DNA of 64,000 nt. It comes from Cristatella mucedo. Its lineage: Eukaryota > Bryozoa > Phylactolaemata > Cristatellidae. Shown here piece by piece: positions 22,901 to 34,680 of the stretch (position 1 is its first letter; every line of letters begins with the position of its first letter). The notes below the pieces were generated by a model. It ran no database searches. It saw only the letters and a list, made by a program, of their open reading frames with translations, and was not told the DNA's origin. Location: assembly GCA_009760855.2 (NCBI GenBank), contig WPIO01000035.1:1210501-1274500 (forward strand). Reading direction: 5' to 3'. Position numbers and translations under genes: made by a program.

Positions 22901-25900
22901 TTGTGCATTCATGGCCCGATGGATGGGCGATGGCTGCGTTCTAACAATCTATCTGCGGCTATGGGGCTTTCCGGCACAGAAGGAGAGGCAAGAAGAAATT
23001 AAGTCAAAACAGTCCTTTCCAAGTGCCCACATTTAATCCACTGCTCTAGCTAACCAAAAACGAGGGGCTAGCATTAAGGACAGCCCGTGTACCTCGAATC
23101 AGGCACAACTCTCGGCAGCCAAAGCTGCCGGTCACGACAAGGTCTCAGCACAGCCGAAGCTCTACCTCGCACAGTGCAGCTGGGCCATTGCGCTGTCCGC
23201 TACCCCCCCCCCATGCAGCCGCCTTGGCAGGGCAGGGCTAAAACAACATCATCCGAGTGCACGCACGCCCTCTACCTCCTTTCCACCATCGCGACCATAT
23301 CCGCTCTCCTTGTAACCGCCGAATCCAGCAGCTGCGTCGAACAGATTGTGACAGTTGATCCACACGGTACCGGCTTTGACAGAGAGAGCCACCTCCAGCG
23401 CAAGACTGACATTCTCGGTCCACACGCTTGCTGCCAGACCGTAGCACGTGTTGTTAGCCAGGGCTATGCTCTCTTTTGCTGTCCTAAATGGCAACGCCAC
23501 GGCCACAGGTCCGAAGATCTACGAGCAGGAAGGTAACCTGCGTTAGACCTCGCAGCGGTGCACTGAATTGGGCAGGCATCCAAGCAGGGGAACGGACTGT
23601 CACAGCATCACCACGAAATAGCAGCAAGTAGCATCCTCCCCAGCCAGGAAGCCTGCTGGACAAGGGACCCCGGCAGCTGCTGTGTTGCTGGAGGCTGCTG
23701 CACTGTCGGCTCGGTCCACTTGCCTCCTCCTGCACCACTTTGGACACGGTCTGCACGCCAGTGATCAGTGTGGGCGGGTAGTAGAACCCGCGTGCTGGCT
23801 TGTTGAAAGGTGCTTGATAAACCTTTTTAAAAAAAAAAGGTGTAAAAACGAGCAGGTGAAACCGCGACGCACCCGAAGGTTGGCACGGGCAGCCATCGGC
23901 CCTGCCTCGTTCTGAATATCAGGCCACGCAGGCAAGCAGAGCCGGAGCCGCCGGAGCCTGGTTTGAAACATGTGAGGCAACTCTGTTAGGCAACCCATCG
24001 CCCAGCTGCCACCAACAGCTGGGCGGCTCCACTTGAACGTTTGTGCAAACCAAACAGCAGTGCCGAGCGATAAAGAGCAGCCGGCCAGCAGGGTGGGCAG
24101 GGCGCAAACAAGACTACTTTAACGTCACCGGCAGCCAAGCAAGTCGATTAAACGACAGCGAGTAAATTAAGCTTCCAGTTACAGGCACGTGGCCTCGGTT
24201 CAGTGCAGCAGAACAGCAGCATAGCAAAGTAGCTGAAGCTAAAAAAAAGGAGGGGAGGGACTACAAAGCGCTGAGTAAACACTCTGGCAGCGCCAGAGCC
24301 GGCATAATGTGGCAGCACATGCAGCAGGGGTAGCAGGGGCAAGACGCTCGACCAGCAAGCGGTTGCAGGCAGAAAGGGCTGGTCTATGACCACTAGTCGG
24401 CCTGCACACACTCCCCACTGACCTGCGCGCCCTCGGCTTCGGCGCTCAGCACGTAGTCGGTCACGGTCTGCAGCTGAGAGGCATCAACGAGTGGACCCAT
24501 GTCTGCCGTCTTGTCCATGCTGTCGCCCACCTTGAAGTGTGTCAGCCGTTCCTTCAGCTTGCCTACGAACCTTTCGAAAATGGTCTCCTGAATCAGCAGC
24601 TTCGAGCCAGCGCTGCAAACCTACATCGAAGGCAGGCAACTGTCATTAGCTGCGTTGAAAGTGTAACACTCAACCCCCCCCCGAGGATGAAATTGCCCAA
24701 AACGGAAAACCGTGGAGGCTAGTCCAGCACAGTCTAGTCTAGCATGCACAGCTAGCAGCACAGTCTAGCATGCACAGCTAGTCCAGCAGTTGGCACAGCT
24801 GTGCATGCCAAAACCAAAGATCCCCCACTGCCACTCCTTGTTGTCTGTTATGATTTGACAGCAACAGGCAAAGTTATACCGGTAAGACATCCAAGAAACG
24901 CCCAAGAGGCGTGTCGGCTGGCTACTGAGGCATCAACCAGCAGCCCAAGCAGGTGGTGAGCTTCACGGGTCGAGCAGGTGGGGGATAAAACAGCCAGTCC
25001 ATTTACAACGGTCGGCACACAGTTAATGACTCTGGTCTGCTAGCCACTGGTTTTTGTTATCATCCACCATATTGTCAGACAAGCAAGCACCAGCAGCCAG
25101 AACCAGCACAGTACATCGAAGCGCAGTACAGTATTTGGGTTGGTGTGTGAGAAATGCGCCCGGAGATATAAACAACAGCACATGTTTCCACTGGCAGAAG
25201 AGCATCCTCGGAGCTCTCGGTCGATGCTGCTTCGAAGAAATGAAAAAGGACCTAGCTCTGGTTCTATGCCTGCCCACGGCCTGACGCAAGCCAGCAAAAA
25301 GAAAAACGTCTTGCAAGCAGCAGCACAACACCTTGGAAGCGCCTGTCGGATAGCACCTCACCAAGCTGACACTCAGCCTCGACCCGGATCCAGGGAATGC
25401 AGCTAAGTTAAAAACAGCCACCGATAGATAGCATAAGCGGCATGCCGATTAGCAGCAGAGGACAAGATAGCGGGTAAGTGAGACTAGAGGTTTGCCTACC
25501 AAAGACAATGTTTGCTTTATGAAGGGGCATCTTCAGCCCTTAAAGTTGATGATGCATGGCTATAGCGAGTAGCAGATTCTTAAGGACCGGCAGAAGCTGC
25601 AAGGAGCAGTCTACGTGACAAGCTGGGGCTGTTCAAGGAAGGGCAGTTCAAGGCAGGGGGGTGTTCAAAGCAAGGAGTGTTCAAGGCAGGGGGGTGTTCA
25701 AGGCAGGGGGAGTTCAAGGCAAGGGGAGTTCAAGGCAGGGGGAGTTCAAGACGCAGCATCAAGACGCAGGTGACAAGGCGAGTCTGCGCTACCTATGGCC
25801 GGCTGCACCAGCTGAGTCTGAGTAGCTGAGAAACGATGATGTCAGTTCGTGGCTTATCACCAACACAGGGCAGTGGCAAGCAGCCGAGATAGCTGCCAGC

Positions 25901-28900
25901 CCCGTAGGACCAAAGCTGCTTGCTCTGATTCTTTCTGCCTTCTAGCACATCGAATTCTCTACACTCCGTTGGTGCATGTATCCTTGAAATCGACACATGG
26001 ATGGCAGCAAACTTTCTCAAATTGAATGGCAACAAAACCAGCTTACTAGTTATGGGAAAACCAAATGTGACTCAGAAATTGGAAAACTGAACACTCAAAT
26101 TCGGCTCTAATAGCATTTCCAGCTGCATCTGCAGAAATCTACATGTCCTGTTTCGAAGTGATCTTTCGCTAGATGGCCATATCAGCTTCACGGTCAGCTC
26201 TGCCTACTTTAAGCTATGCTACAGTGCTAAAATTCGGGTTTTTGCTTTGATAGGTATACTTCATCCAACTTGGTCCATGCATTTGTGACATCCCGGCCCC
26301 ACATCTGTAAATCACTGCAGGCTGGCCTATTAGCCTGGTAAGTTTTGGTAACCCTTGTCAAGCGAGCACGCTTCACACTAAGGTAGATGACGTCGACCCG
26401 TCACGAGAACAAATTCGAATTAAAGGGTTAACCACTCGAAGAATGCAAACAGCATTTCGCAGTACGTCGGTGCCAAACAGAGAGCTCCGGCCGAACTGCT
26501 CCCCCCTCGCTATCCTCCTCTACCGCACAAACGTACACTTGCAGCCAGATTGGATCGATGTGCATTCGGCAAAAAAATGCTTTTTATGCTGCATAGGCAC
26601 TGCACGCATGCATGCTCTCACCTGTCCCTGGTTGAACCAGATGGCATTCACCACACCTTCCACTGCGCTGTCGACGTCGCAGGTGTCAAAAACTATGAAT
26701 GGCGATTTGCCACCGAGCTCGAGCGAGAGCTTCTTGCCACTTCCGGCGGTTAGCCGTCGAAGGGTCTTGCCCACCTGAACATCCGTGCGAGCCACGTGCT
26801 CTTGCCAGTGCACATACTGACAGAGCACGAAAGGGAAGAACGAGCGGCAGCAGCGGCATGCCGTTGCCAGGCAACAAATGCAGGCTGAGAGATCATAAGT
26901 CAGTCAATACCTGCCATCTCAACTCCTCTGCACGAGCACAACAAGCCACTGACGCAGCAGCCTCGCAGATCGAATTGAAATCTGCTGTCAATGTGAGTAG
27001 GTAATGCGTGCAGTAGTAGCAGTCTCGATCACAGTCTGTCTCTCTTCCTGACTTTGTTCGTCTGATCTTTCTGTTCATCTGTCTCTCTGTCAATTGCGCC
27101 ACTATCTGTACTATTTCTGTCTCTCACCTTTTGCCTAGCTACCTTGTCACATTCTACGCAGCAGTGGCTAGCAAGCCCGTCTACAAACTAGCTGGCCAAG
27201 CTGCTAGCCAGCGGTGAGCCAGAGAAGGAAGTACAGCGTTGGCCACTTGCTCAAGGCAGCATGCCAACAGGCGGTATAGCTTGTGAGGATGTGCCCGCCG
27301 GTCGAACACGAGCCACTTTCCCATCCCACCCCCTCGCTGCCGCGAGGCAGGGCTCATTCGACGGCTCGCATAGCACCCACCGGTGTCGATCCGGTGAAGG
27401 CCACTTTGTCGATTCCGTCATGCCCGGCCAGAAGGCTGCCGAACTCACCGCTGCCGGTCACAACATTAAGGACACCGGGCGGCAGGCCGGCCTCAGCGCA
27501 GAGCTCGGCGAACAGCAAGGCCGTCAGCGACGTGTAGCTGGCCGGCTTGAGCACGACCGTGTTGCCCATGGCCAGTGCAGGGCACACCTTCCACAACATC
27601 AACATGAGTGGGAAGTTCCACGGCACAATAGCGCCGACGACTCCTGCAGCCACGAATGACGGCCGGCATCAGACAGAGGGGGGAATAGGAGGATGAGAAA
27701 GAGGAGGAGGCATCGGGGTGCACGGCAAGCTCACGTGCACGCCATTGCAACCCAGCAAGTTCGAAAGTTGACCACCTGCCACCAGCACTCTTAACGAACT
27801 GACGCATGCATGCACGTACCGACAGACTTCCAGCCAGCCATCTCTGTGTCGACGAGCTGGGCCCAGCCAGCATAGTGGTACAGGTGGCGGATGACGATGG
27901 GAATGTCAATGTCTCGACTCTCGCGAATCGTCTTGCCATTGTCAAGGCTCTCAAGAATGCTGATCAGGCGTGCATGCTTCTGCACGTGCCGTGCTATGCT
28001 GCGATAGCGGAAATGAGATAAAATTGCAAGAGAGAAAAACAAGATTGGTTAAGATTGCCAGCAAGAGGTAAACAAGACTGATAAAAAGGCTGGACCTGGC
28101 GAGGAGGTAAGCAGCTAGCATTCAGACCTCTGGCATCAGATGTCATGGTTTGTAGACTTGGACTAAGTTTCTATGCAGCCGACATTTAGCCGACTTCCTG
28201 ACTACTCCAGTGCGCTCTCGCACCAACGAATACTCAGCAGCCAGTCAACTCGCCTTCCCTAGTACTAAACTGATCTTTTGCCGTGATCGAGCCTTCAGCT
28301 CGTATGTCTCAACTAGCGACGCTCCTGTTCCAGTCAACTTTCTTATCACTCGCCCCTCCCATGAACGTGTCCCTTTTCTTCAGGTAGGCTTTTCGAGCTT
28401 TCCTTTATATGATTCAATGCTTGCTACTAGCCATAAGTCTTGCTAACCGGTTCCATGAGAGTGTCTTAATGCTTGCATTAGCATCCTGGCCCTAAGCATG
28501 ACACTTACTTGCTTTTGCATGCTTGCTTCAATGCACGTCACGAACCCTTGGATACTGATTCGCTTGCATTTACTTTTAAAGCACCTGGATAGAGATCAAG
28601 GTATCTTATTTATCACGGCAAATCATACCTCTCTGAGGATATCTCCCTTCAGCCCGGTGGAACAGAGGCTGTCTCTACTCATTGTGGAGTTTTTATTCCA
28701 CCGTCAGTGAACTCGGCACTCACCTATCTCTGCTATCACCACCTCGGCACACACACCACCAACACCACAATAGCACCTCCGGAGCTAAGCAGGCGCTTTA
28801 AAAATCCGGCTGCGCTGATTCGCTGACTTCTATGCATACACACCCACGTGCACACACATACACATGCATGCAACAACACCAGTATCACTTTGCCATTGAT

Positions 28901-31900
28901 GTCGTCAACCTCACCTGTACATGTGCCTAGCCCTTGCATGTGGTGAAAGCTGGCTCCACTTCTGATGAGCAGCTCTGGCAGAAGACACGGCCAAGTCCAC
29001 ATCTTCTTTCTCACCTCGTATGGTCGTTGCTAGCACATCACCTGGAAGAGCATCACTACATTGACACAGGTGCGTGACAAAGCGGGGCAGTTTGTAGGCA
29101 TCACCTGGTACTTTGCAGTGGACCGGAACTGAGAAGCTTTTCTTTAGACCGAGCCACACCAGTGCTCGTACCAAGAATGCCCTGTCCCTGTCATACATAG
29201 CACGCTTGCACGGCGTTTGCAAGGCAACCACCAGACTCCATCGCAGGCTAAGAGGTGAGCGAGCTAACAAGAGCAACTGAAAGCTAAACTGATGTCTCCG
29301 ACAAGTTCTCTCGAGCACGGACACTGGCTGTAAGGAGCGAGACATTGCTTGATACCAAGAGACCCATCAGAGAGGCATGCTACGCTCACCCAGCAGTGAG
29401 GCCTCCATGCCTACAGCCGGACACAGCAACCGAATGCAGCCGTGTTGAAATGGTGGCCGGGTAGCATGCTCAGCTCAGGCAAAATGAGGGCCGAACATGC
29501 GAAATGGCGGAGCAATCGCTCGACGGACAATGCACAGAAATTCTTAAATAGGGAATAGAAATGATGCAATCAATTGATCCACCACATGGCTGACAAGGAA
29601 AAATCAATGGCAATTCGGAGGAGAAATAATGAAAGCTGATGCCGAGCAGCTGAACAAGATCACGAGATCAAGCACAAAGAGGGAGAGATCTATGCATTAG
29701 AGCTTCGAGATATTTCGGTTTGCATGTAGCGATCCAGAGCCAAGCAGTGGGCATAACTTCATAGTCGGTGATCAGTGGCTATATAAGAGACCCAGCATCG
29801 AGCAAAAATGTGAGGTTGGAGCTGCAAACGTAACAACACGGCAGTAACCAGCCTAGCTATGGATGGCTCTTGTATTTAACAGGATTTTGTGAGAATGCCT
29901 CGACATTTTTGCAAGCCAAGCAGTAGTGAATGCTGACAGTAATACCAAGACTGGGTGAGATAGCTTATAAAAAGCCAAAATGCAGATATTAACTATAGTC
30001 ATGATGACAAAACAAATTATAAAAAAGAGCAATGAGTGACATATTGCCTGTGTATGTAATCGGCAAGTGTTTGCTATACATGCAGACACACAAAAGTCAT
30101 ATGCAACAAGCATGTAGATAACTGCATGTGAATATGCACGACTGCAAACCGACAAACGAATGCGGTTAAAAACCGGTTTTCCAGTTGAATTGGATATTAA
30201 TGTAAACCAGACGTGACCGTCGAGTATGCCATGCTTCACTGATAAATTGAAGGCGACTTCGAGTCACGTCGCCATGGCAGGCTGAGCGAACGGCCCAGAG
30301 TGGCTCCTGCGATATCATTAGCCATGTACATATCGGCTTGGCAGAGAGAGACATGTAGCTCAACAACCGATGGAACGTGCTACATGCATAGGGGAGAAGG
30401 ACGAAAATAATGGCCAACATAGGCTAAAAGTTCGTCTCCCTCAAAACCTACGACGGCTGTACCTAGAGTGGCCTGATTGTGAGGTTCGCCACCCCGAAAA
30501 AGTCCTGGTTGCTAGCAAGCGAGCTGAACCCCCATCAGTTACCCATTGACCCATGGATGCAAGCAGCCATCGCGAGAAACTGTGACCATCTGTGCCGTTG
30601 GCCTCCCGGCATTCAACCATTCGGAGGAAGAGCTGTCATGCTCTTCACAATCGCTCTCATAGCACAGCAAAGGAGTTGACATTGAGAGACTTCGGGCACA
30701 GCTGAGGGGCATGTATTCAGTCTTAATGGAACAAGTTATATGAACATGACAAATAAAAGCCCCTTAAACAATAAGGTAGAGCCCTAGCATATAGATAGCC
30801 TTAACAAACAACCTTCAGCAGAACCTAGTCCCAGATGTCAACCTACCCGGTCGAAGTCTGTCCTTACCAACTATAATAATAATTAAGCACTTGATAAAGC
30901 GCCCTTAGAGAACTCAATCTCTTTCTAGGCGCTTTACATTTTCTGCAAAGGGAACGCGATTGAATGGTGAGTAATATCAAGCAACAGCACATGCCATGTC
31001 GTTCAAATCCAGCATGGGTATGTCACCTGCACTACAAATCTCGGTCCTTGCCAGTCACTCGCCATACTAGGCTCCCCCAACATAGTAAGCGAGCTGCACC
31101 CACAGTTTATGCTAATAACACAGCCTGAGTGCCAAGTGCCAAGCTGTGTTGGGCCATGCTCCGCTAAGCCACCAAAGCGAATCTCCATGCCCCAGTACTC
31201 TCAACCCAGCAGCTAGATAATAGTCTCTCTCAAATTCACACTAGCGATAACATGTCTGCAAGCTTACATGCTAGGCCCACTTACTGAACCATAGTCGAAA
31301 TTGCATGCACGATCACAACAGATGACGAGTACAGTACACTGCCAATGTCCTTGTTCAACCTCCGAAAAACAGAGGCAAAAAGAGAGGAACAGACATCTAC
31401 AGAATTTCGTCATGTGGCATAAGTTCTGAAAGATAACAGAAAAATAAGAGAACAAAATCCCATGGACGCTCACATCTTTAACTGAAGCGATCAATCATAA
31501 CAAGGAGGCCTCTACTGGCGCTTTCCTGATGCTCAGGGCTGGCAATCAGCCATAGATGCTCACCAGTAGATGGGTTCTTCGATTCATACGTTTTCCGACC
31601 GTCGGGCTTCACCCAGGCGCCATTAATGAAGTGACCAAATGCATGTTTATGGTCATCTAACCATGCCTGATAAACAAAAGCAAGAACATCTAAGAGTGCT
31701 ACCTGCCAATTAGCCATAAGTGCTGCATCAAAGTACGATCATGTGCCGGTTCCAGAACTGCACAACACGGAGCAACTCAAAGTGCACATCTTCGGGCCAC
31801 AGCATAAAGCAACCAGCAACGTTGCTATAGTAAAGCTTATTCTGACGCTCATACAAAATCTCATACGTCAATACGTAATATTACTGCACAATAAACCATC

Positions 31901-32995
31901 GAGCAATCTAAAATGCAGCAGTCAGACCTCCATCAATATCATGGAAACGATCAGGCATGATTGCAGCTTTCAATCGATGGTTGAAACGAGGCTGAGCACA
32001 GCTTCATACGGCTCAAAATAGTACTAAACCTACATTGACCGCTTAGTTGTTCTCAAGGCAAAAAAAAAGACCGTGCAAATGTCTGGGCACGAGAGAGCCA
32101 GCCACCACGCCTTCATGCCTGTTCAACTTAGTGTGATACTAACATGGAAAAAGTACGTTTTAATAGTATTAGTGCTAGACATTGAATTTTTCAACAACAC
32201 CCACATACTAAGATACTGCGCATATAAATAAAAGTACTGTGACAACAATAGAAGGGCACCCAAGCCAAAACGATCAGCAATCAAGAGTTTGCACATCGTG
32301 CCTCTGTGGCTACTCAGCAACAGCCATAGGCCTTCTAGGAACAAGGTTTACATTGACGCTAGCCGGCGATCGGCTGCTGTAGAGAGCCCGCGACAGCTTT
32401 GCGAAATTTCCGGGTACAAAGATTAGGGTGCAAACAGAGCATCCAATAAGTTCTCGGAAGTCCAAAGTGTAAGATAGTTGGAGCGCACGATCAGTCTAGT
32501 AAGGCAATTGAATTGAAAGAAGTAAATTTAACTGAACCACGCCTCTTACTACACTGACTAACAGACAGCAAGGAATCCCTCTTTCTCTGGCACCCGACTG
32601 GACAACCGAGGTTTGGGACTCCAGAACTTGGGACGTGGGGAGCCCGCAGGGACAATTCCAACAGCGACACAGCTCCACAACCAGCGAATGCACTGCCATT
32701 TATAAAAAAGAACCTAGCGTAACAAATAATATTACATAATATAGCGTAAAATAAATCGCGGGTCAGAGCAATCGTTAGAGAACCCGTGACCCATGCACCC
32801 GCAAAGTAGCCTACTGCTAGCTGGCGTCAACCGCCGCAAGATTGACGCTCGATGACATTGTATAAAACCAAAGGAACACCCTGGTGCGTTTTCGAGCGAT
32901 ACCTTGACGACGTTGTCGGCCTCTGGTGCTGGTCCATACGACATCGACTCGAAAATCGAGGCAACAGAATCAGCGTTCGGTTTCACATCAGCCAT
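16998..32995 (-). CDS. ALDH16A1: Aldehyde dehydrogenase family 16 member A1, complete, 14 exons
   Basis: Exons (5' to 3' on the minus strand): 32995-32903, 31666-31564, 29041-28915, 27998-27820, 27643-27381, 26774-26622, 24620-24423, 23798-23724, 23518-23276, 21936-21770, 20758-20588, 19604-19400, 19000-18815, 17297-16998. All junctions keep phase, giving 2463 nt or about 820 residues (human is about 802). The start '[20 protein letters not shown]' aligns with the human N-terminus, and the end '[11 protein letters not shown]' with the human 'PMGD' end. Domain 1 carries '[10 protein letters not shown]' (Asn177), '[11 protein letters not shown]' (Glu274), '[11 protein letters not shown]' (Cys308) and '[13 protein letters not shown]' (Glu397), the spacing of an active NAD(P)+-dependent aldehyde dehydrogenase. 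Domain 2 (from about residue 530) has '[16 protein letters not shown]' and the family-specific '[14 protein letters not shown]' but no catalytic Cys motif. Mammalian ALDH16A1 has lost the catalytic Cys, while frog, fish and bacterial forms keep it, so this protein is predicted to be active. Introns are 176-2522 bases and hold LINE/SINE debris. Intron 8 appears to use a GC donor. Confidence 0.93.
17335..17485 (+). mobile_element. SINE family 2, degraded copy in ALDH16A1 intron 13
   Basis: 'cataaggtgctctcacttcg', a weak B box 'gtgagtttgagtcatg', then 'taaggctcttctgagac' and 'gctgctaaatcagctgatc' follow the order of the SINE family 2 head and body seen at 10.2 kb and in the 40-50 kb array. It lies antisense to ALDH16A1 and ends before any LINE-like tail. 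Confidence 0.45.
19215..19345 (-). mobile_element. SINE family 1 copy next to ALDH16A1 exon 12
   Basis: Reads on the minus strand: tRNA-like head ('tttggcccagggttaatta', 'ggtgctcgcctcgacc'), B-box region 'ggctcgagccctgtggc', then the tail 'gcgcctgaatagagattaag' and 'ccctttgggc'. It lies in intron 12, in the same orientation as the gene, ending only about 55 bases from exon 12. Confidence 0.7.
19790..20035 (+). mobile_element. LINE family A 3' UTR in ALDH16A1 intron 11
   Basis: Only the 3' UTR is present: 'gcatgctgaccctgtgcatg', then the hairpin 'aaagcgcctagaaagagatt...gagggcgcttta' and a (TTA)n tail at about 20010-20027. It is antisense to ALDH16A1. A second, family-B-like tail follows directly. 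Confidence 0.85.
20036..20145 (+). mobile_element. LINE/SINE-type 3' tail with 'agcactt...agggtgct' hairpin
   Basis: 'gttgtaaagcacttggatag', then 'ttcacttagggtgctataca', and a TTA-rich end. This is the family-B version of the 3' hairpin, inserted or placed end to end with the preceding LINE A tail. Confidence 0.65.
22250..22430 (+). mobile_element. Degraded LINE/SINE 3' tail in ALDH16A1 intron 9
   Basis: 'gccaatgtaaagtctctgac', 'tttagttcaattaggtctcc', then 'cactttattattatcattac': the tail pattern is still visible, but the hairpin arms are mutated. Antisense to the gene. Confidence 0.55.
24720..24800. repeat. Short imperfect tandem repeat 'cagtctagcatgcacagcta'
   Basis: Two full copies of an approximately 30-base unit containing 'cacagtctagcatgcacag', with partial units on both sides ('agtccagcac', 'agtccagcag'). 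It lies in ALDH16A1 intron 6, just upstream of exon 7 on the coding strand. Confidence 0.7.
25620..25760. repeat. Minisatellite of about 16-bp unit 'gttcaaggcagggggt'
   Basis: About eight imperfect copies of 'gttcaaggcaggggg' with t/a linker variants, ending in 'gttcaagacgcag', in ALDH16A1 intron 6. Purine-rich on the plus strand with G runs of four to six. Confidence 0.85.
25905..26340 (+). mobile_element. LINE family A internal fragment in ALDH16A1 intron 6
   Basis: Blocks match the RT region of the 13.9 kb copy: 'acatggatggcagcaaactt', 'agttatgggaaaaccaaatg', 'gtgacatcccggccccac' and 'ggcctattagcctg'. There are multiple stops, and no 3' UTR. It is antisense to ALDH16A1. Confidence 0.8.
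28200..28630 (+). mobile_element. LINE fragment and 3' tail in ALDH16A1 intron 3
   Basis: The plus strand shows LINE C-terminal residues ('[10 protein letters not shown]') and then a 3' tail with 'gcttttgcatgcttgcttca', 'gaacccttggatactgatt' and 'aaagcacctggatagagatc', the same as the tail near 56.4-56.56 kb. The hairpin's right arm is lost. Antisense to the gene. Confidence 0.65.
30880..30992 (-). mobile_element. LINE family A 3' tail, minus strand, in ALDH16A1 intron 2
   Basis: The plus sequence reads 'aataataat' then 'aaagcgcccttagagaactc', 'tctttctaggcgctttac' and 'tgcaaaggga', the reverse complement of the family A hairpin and flank. This is the only clear LINE tail in the same orientation as ALDH16A1. 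Confidence 0.85.
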
Positions 32996-33309
32996 CGTGC
33001 ACCCACGAGTGCAGACTGTGGAACACACCCCCAGCGCAGACAGCTCGAGCGCCCACAAACTGGATCACCAAATCAACTCTGTCAAAAAAATTTGCGTCGA
33101 TATTTTATTGTACTTCAAATGAAGTCAAATGTACCTTAACCTTCGGAACCACCTGCGAGCGGTCAGAAAGCGTTGCGGAAGTAAGATTCGCCTTGCGGGG
33201 AGAGTAGTGGGCGGGGCTTAATAAAACAGCTCACCGTCGAATCATACTACGTAAATACTGTAGGCTACAACTAGCACGCGTATCCTTAAGTAATAATAGT
33301 ATAATATTG

Positions 33310-33395
33310 TTAATATATTTTTAATGCGCCCTCTGAGAAATGAATCTCTCTCTAGACAGATACTGTATAGAATGCTTAACCATAAGTTTCCGTAA
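33310..33395 (-). mobile_element. Degraded LINE 3' tail upstream of ALDH16A1
   Basis: 'aatgcgccctctgagaaatg' with 'tctctctctagacagatac': the reverse-complement tail pattern with a damaged right arm. Confidence 0.55.
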
Positions 33396-33634
33396 AGATC
33401 CTCATTCTCATTTTTTTTACATGTAGCTGCGAAATTTCTAGCGATTGGTTGCAGATTCAAGTTGGTTATTTTCCGATGTTTATGGAAGGTCGAGGGCATG
33501 ACGCCGGCTTGGCCATTGCGCAAGTAGCGTGTACGCAGGTGGCGTTTACGCAGATTCCCCCAACGAGCTTCAGTTGCTGTAGCAGTTTTGACCACAAGGA
33601 GCGCTAGTGACGCTTCTCCATTTTAGTATCTCCG

Positions 33635-33860
33635 TTATAATAATAATAATGCACGTGATAAAGCGCCCTCAGAGAACTCAATCTCTTTCTAGGCGCTTTA
33701 CATTTGCTGCAAAGGGAAATGCAATTGAATGGTGAGTAATATCATGCTTGATAAACAAACAACATGAATAACATGGTTAGGGGTGACATGCACAGGGTCA
33801 GCATGCAAATGTGGTTAGTGGCAGCATGCACAGTGTCAGCACGCATAAGCCGTCGTTTGG
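33635..33860 (-). mobile_element. LINE family A 3' UTR, minus strand
   Basis: 'ataataataataatgcacg', then 'aaagcgccctcagagaactc' and 'tctaggcgctttacattt', followed by 'gggtgacatgcacagggtca' and 'gtggttagtggcagcatgc'. This is a clean reverse-complement copy of the 3' UTR at 14.94-15.17 kb. It carries no coding sequence, so it is a short 5'-truncated insertion. Confidence 0.88.
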
Positions 33861-34445
33861 TCTGAGCGCTTAATACTGTTTAAAAAGAGCAGGTGCTGCA
33901 ATTAACTTGCTCGGCTAATTGACTCTACGCAAGGATTGGTAAATCATCATACGAGTGCGGCCCTTTTAGCCAAACAAGCCTCCGTAGCCCTCGCTTGGCC
34001 GCCCGCTAAGTGATAAGCTAGACTGCCTCTTCGATCGCTTAGCGTTTCCGCAGACGCACGTCCGTGCATTGAAACGTGCGCCTGCTGTCGTTTGATTCGC
34101 GCAGTAGAGAGCCGGCCGAAGCCCAACACCAACCGTTTATTCCCCACACGGAACACTGCCAGGCGCACTACCCTTCTCGCCCTAGACTCGCCCTCCCTCC
34201 GTCCGTCCGCGTTCCGTCCTCGCCCACTCCCTCCCAACCACCAACATATCCCGTGAGTTGGCGGGAGGGCAAAGCCGGTCTGTGGATACACCACAGCCGT
34301 CAGACCGCAGCTGACCGCCTGCCGGTCGCTAGGCCACAGCCACCAGCTGTCAGACCCTGGGGTGGCTCCGGGCACTACCGGCCTGCCTGCACCGGCAGTG
34401 TGCCGGCGAGCCCAGCGATACGAACCATGCAGAGAACCATAAACC
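33861..34445. other. GC-rich unassigned block
   Basis: Markedly GC-rich, with open frames of 126 (+) and 166 (-) codons that overlap. The GC bias explains the lack of stops. No protein family signature. It might be a CpG-rich promoter region, but no gene start could be linked to it. Confidence 0.3.
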
Positions 34446-34449
34446 ACAC

Positions 34450-34680
34450 CTGCTAAATCTCTCCAGACTTGACCGCATTAAAAATAGATACTGAAACCTA
34501 CGGGTTGCATTTATTTTTCGTTTGCCTCTTATATGTGGAGACTCTGTGCAATCTATCACTAAAATATTTACACGCTCTCTATCCAGCATTTGTAGATTGG
34601 CTAGAAAGAGATTTAGTTCTTTTAACGTTCTATGCAAACGTCTTATAAGTATCAATGTTATTATTATTACCATTGATTAC
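34450..34680 (+). mobile_element. Degraded LINE C-terminus and 3' tail
   Basis: 'ccagacttgaccgcattaaa' corresponds to the C-terminal coding sequence of LINE family A. It is followed by a strongly mutated tail ('ggctagaaagagatttagtt') and 'ttattattattacc'. Confidence 0.6.

Noticed and set aside
29853..30239. 128-codon hydrophobic minus-strand frame
   Set aside because: Lies inside ALDH16A1 intron 2, has no family match by eye, and its hydrophobicity can follow from AT-rich composition.
33947..34456. 166-codon minus and 126-codon plus frames
   Set aside because: They overlap each other in a GC-rich block where stops are rare. Neither has a recognisable motif.
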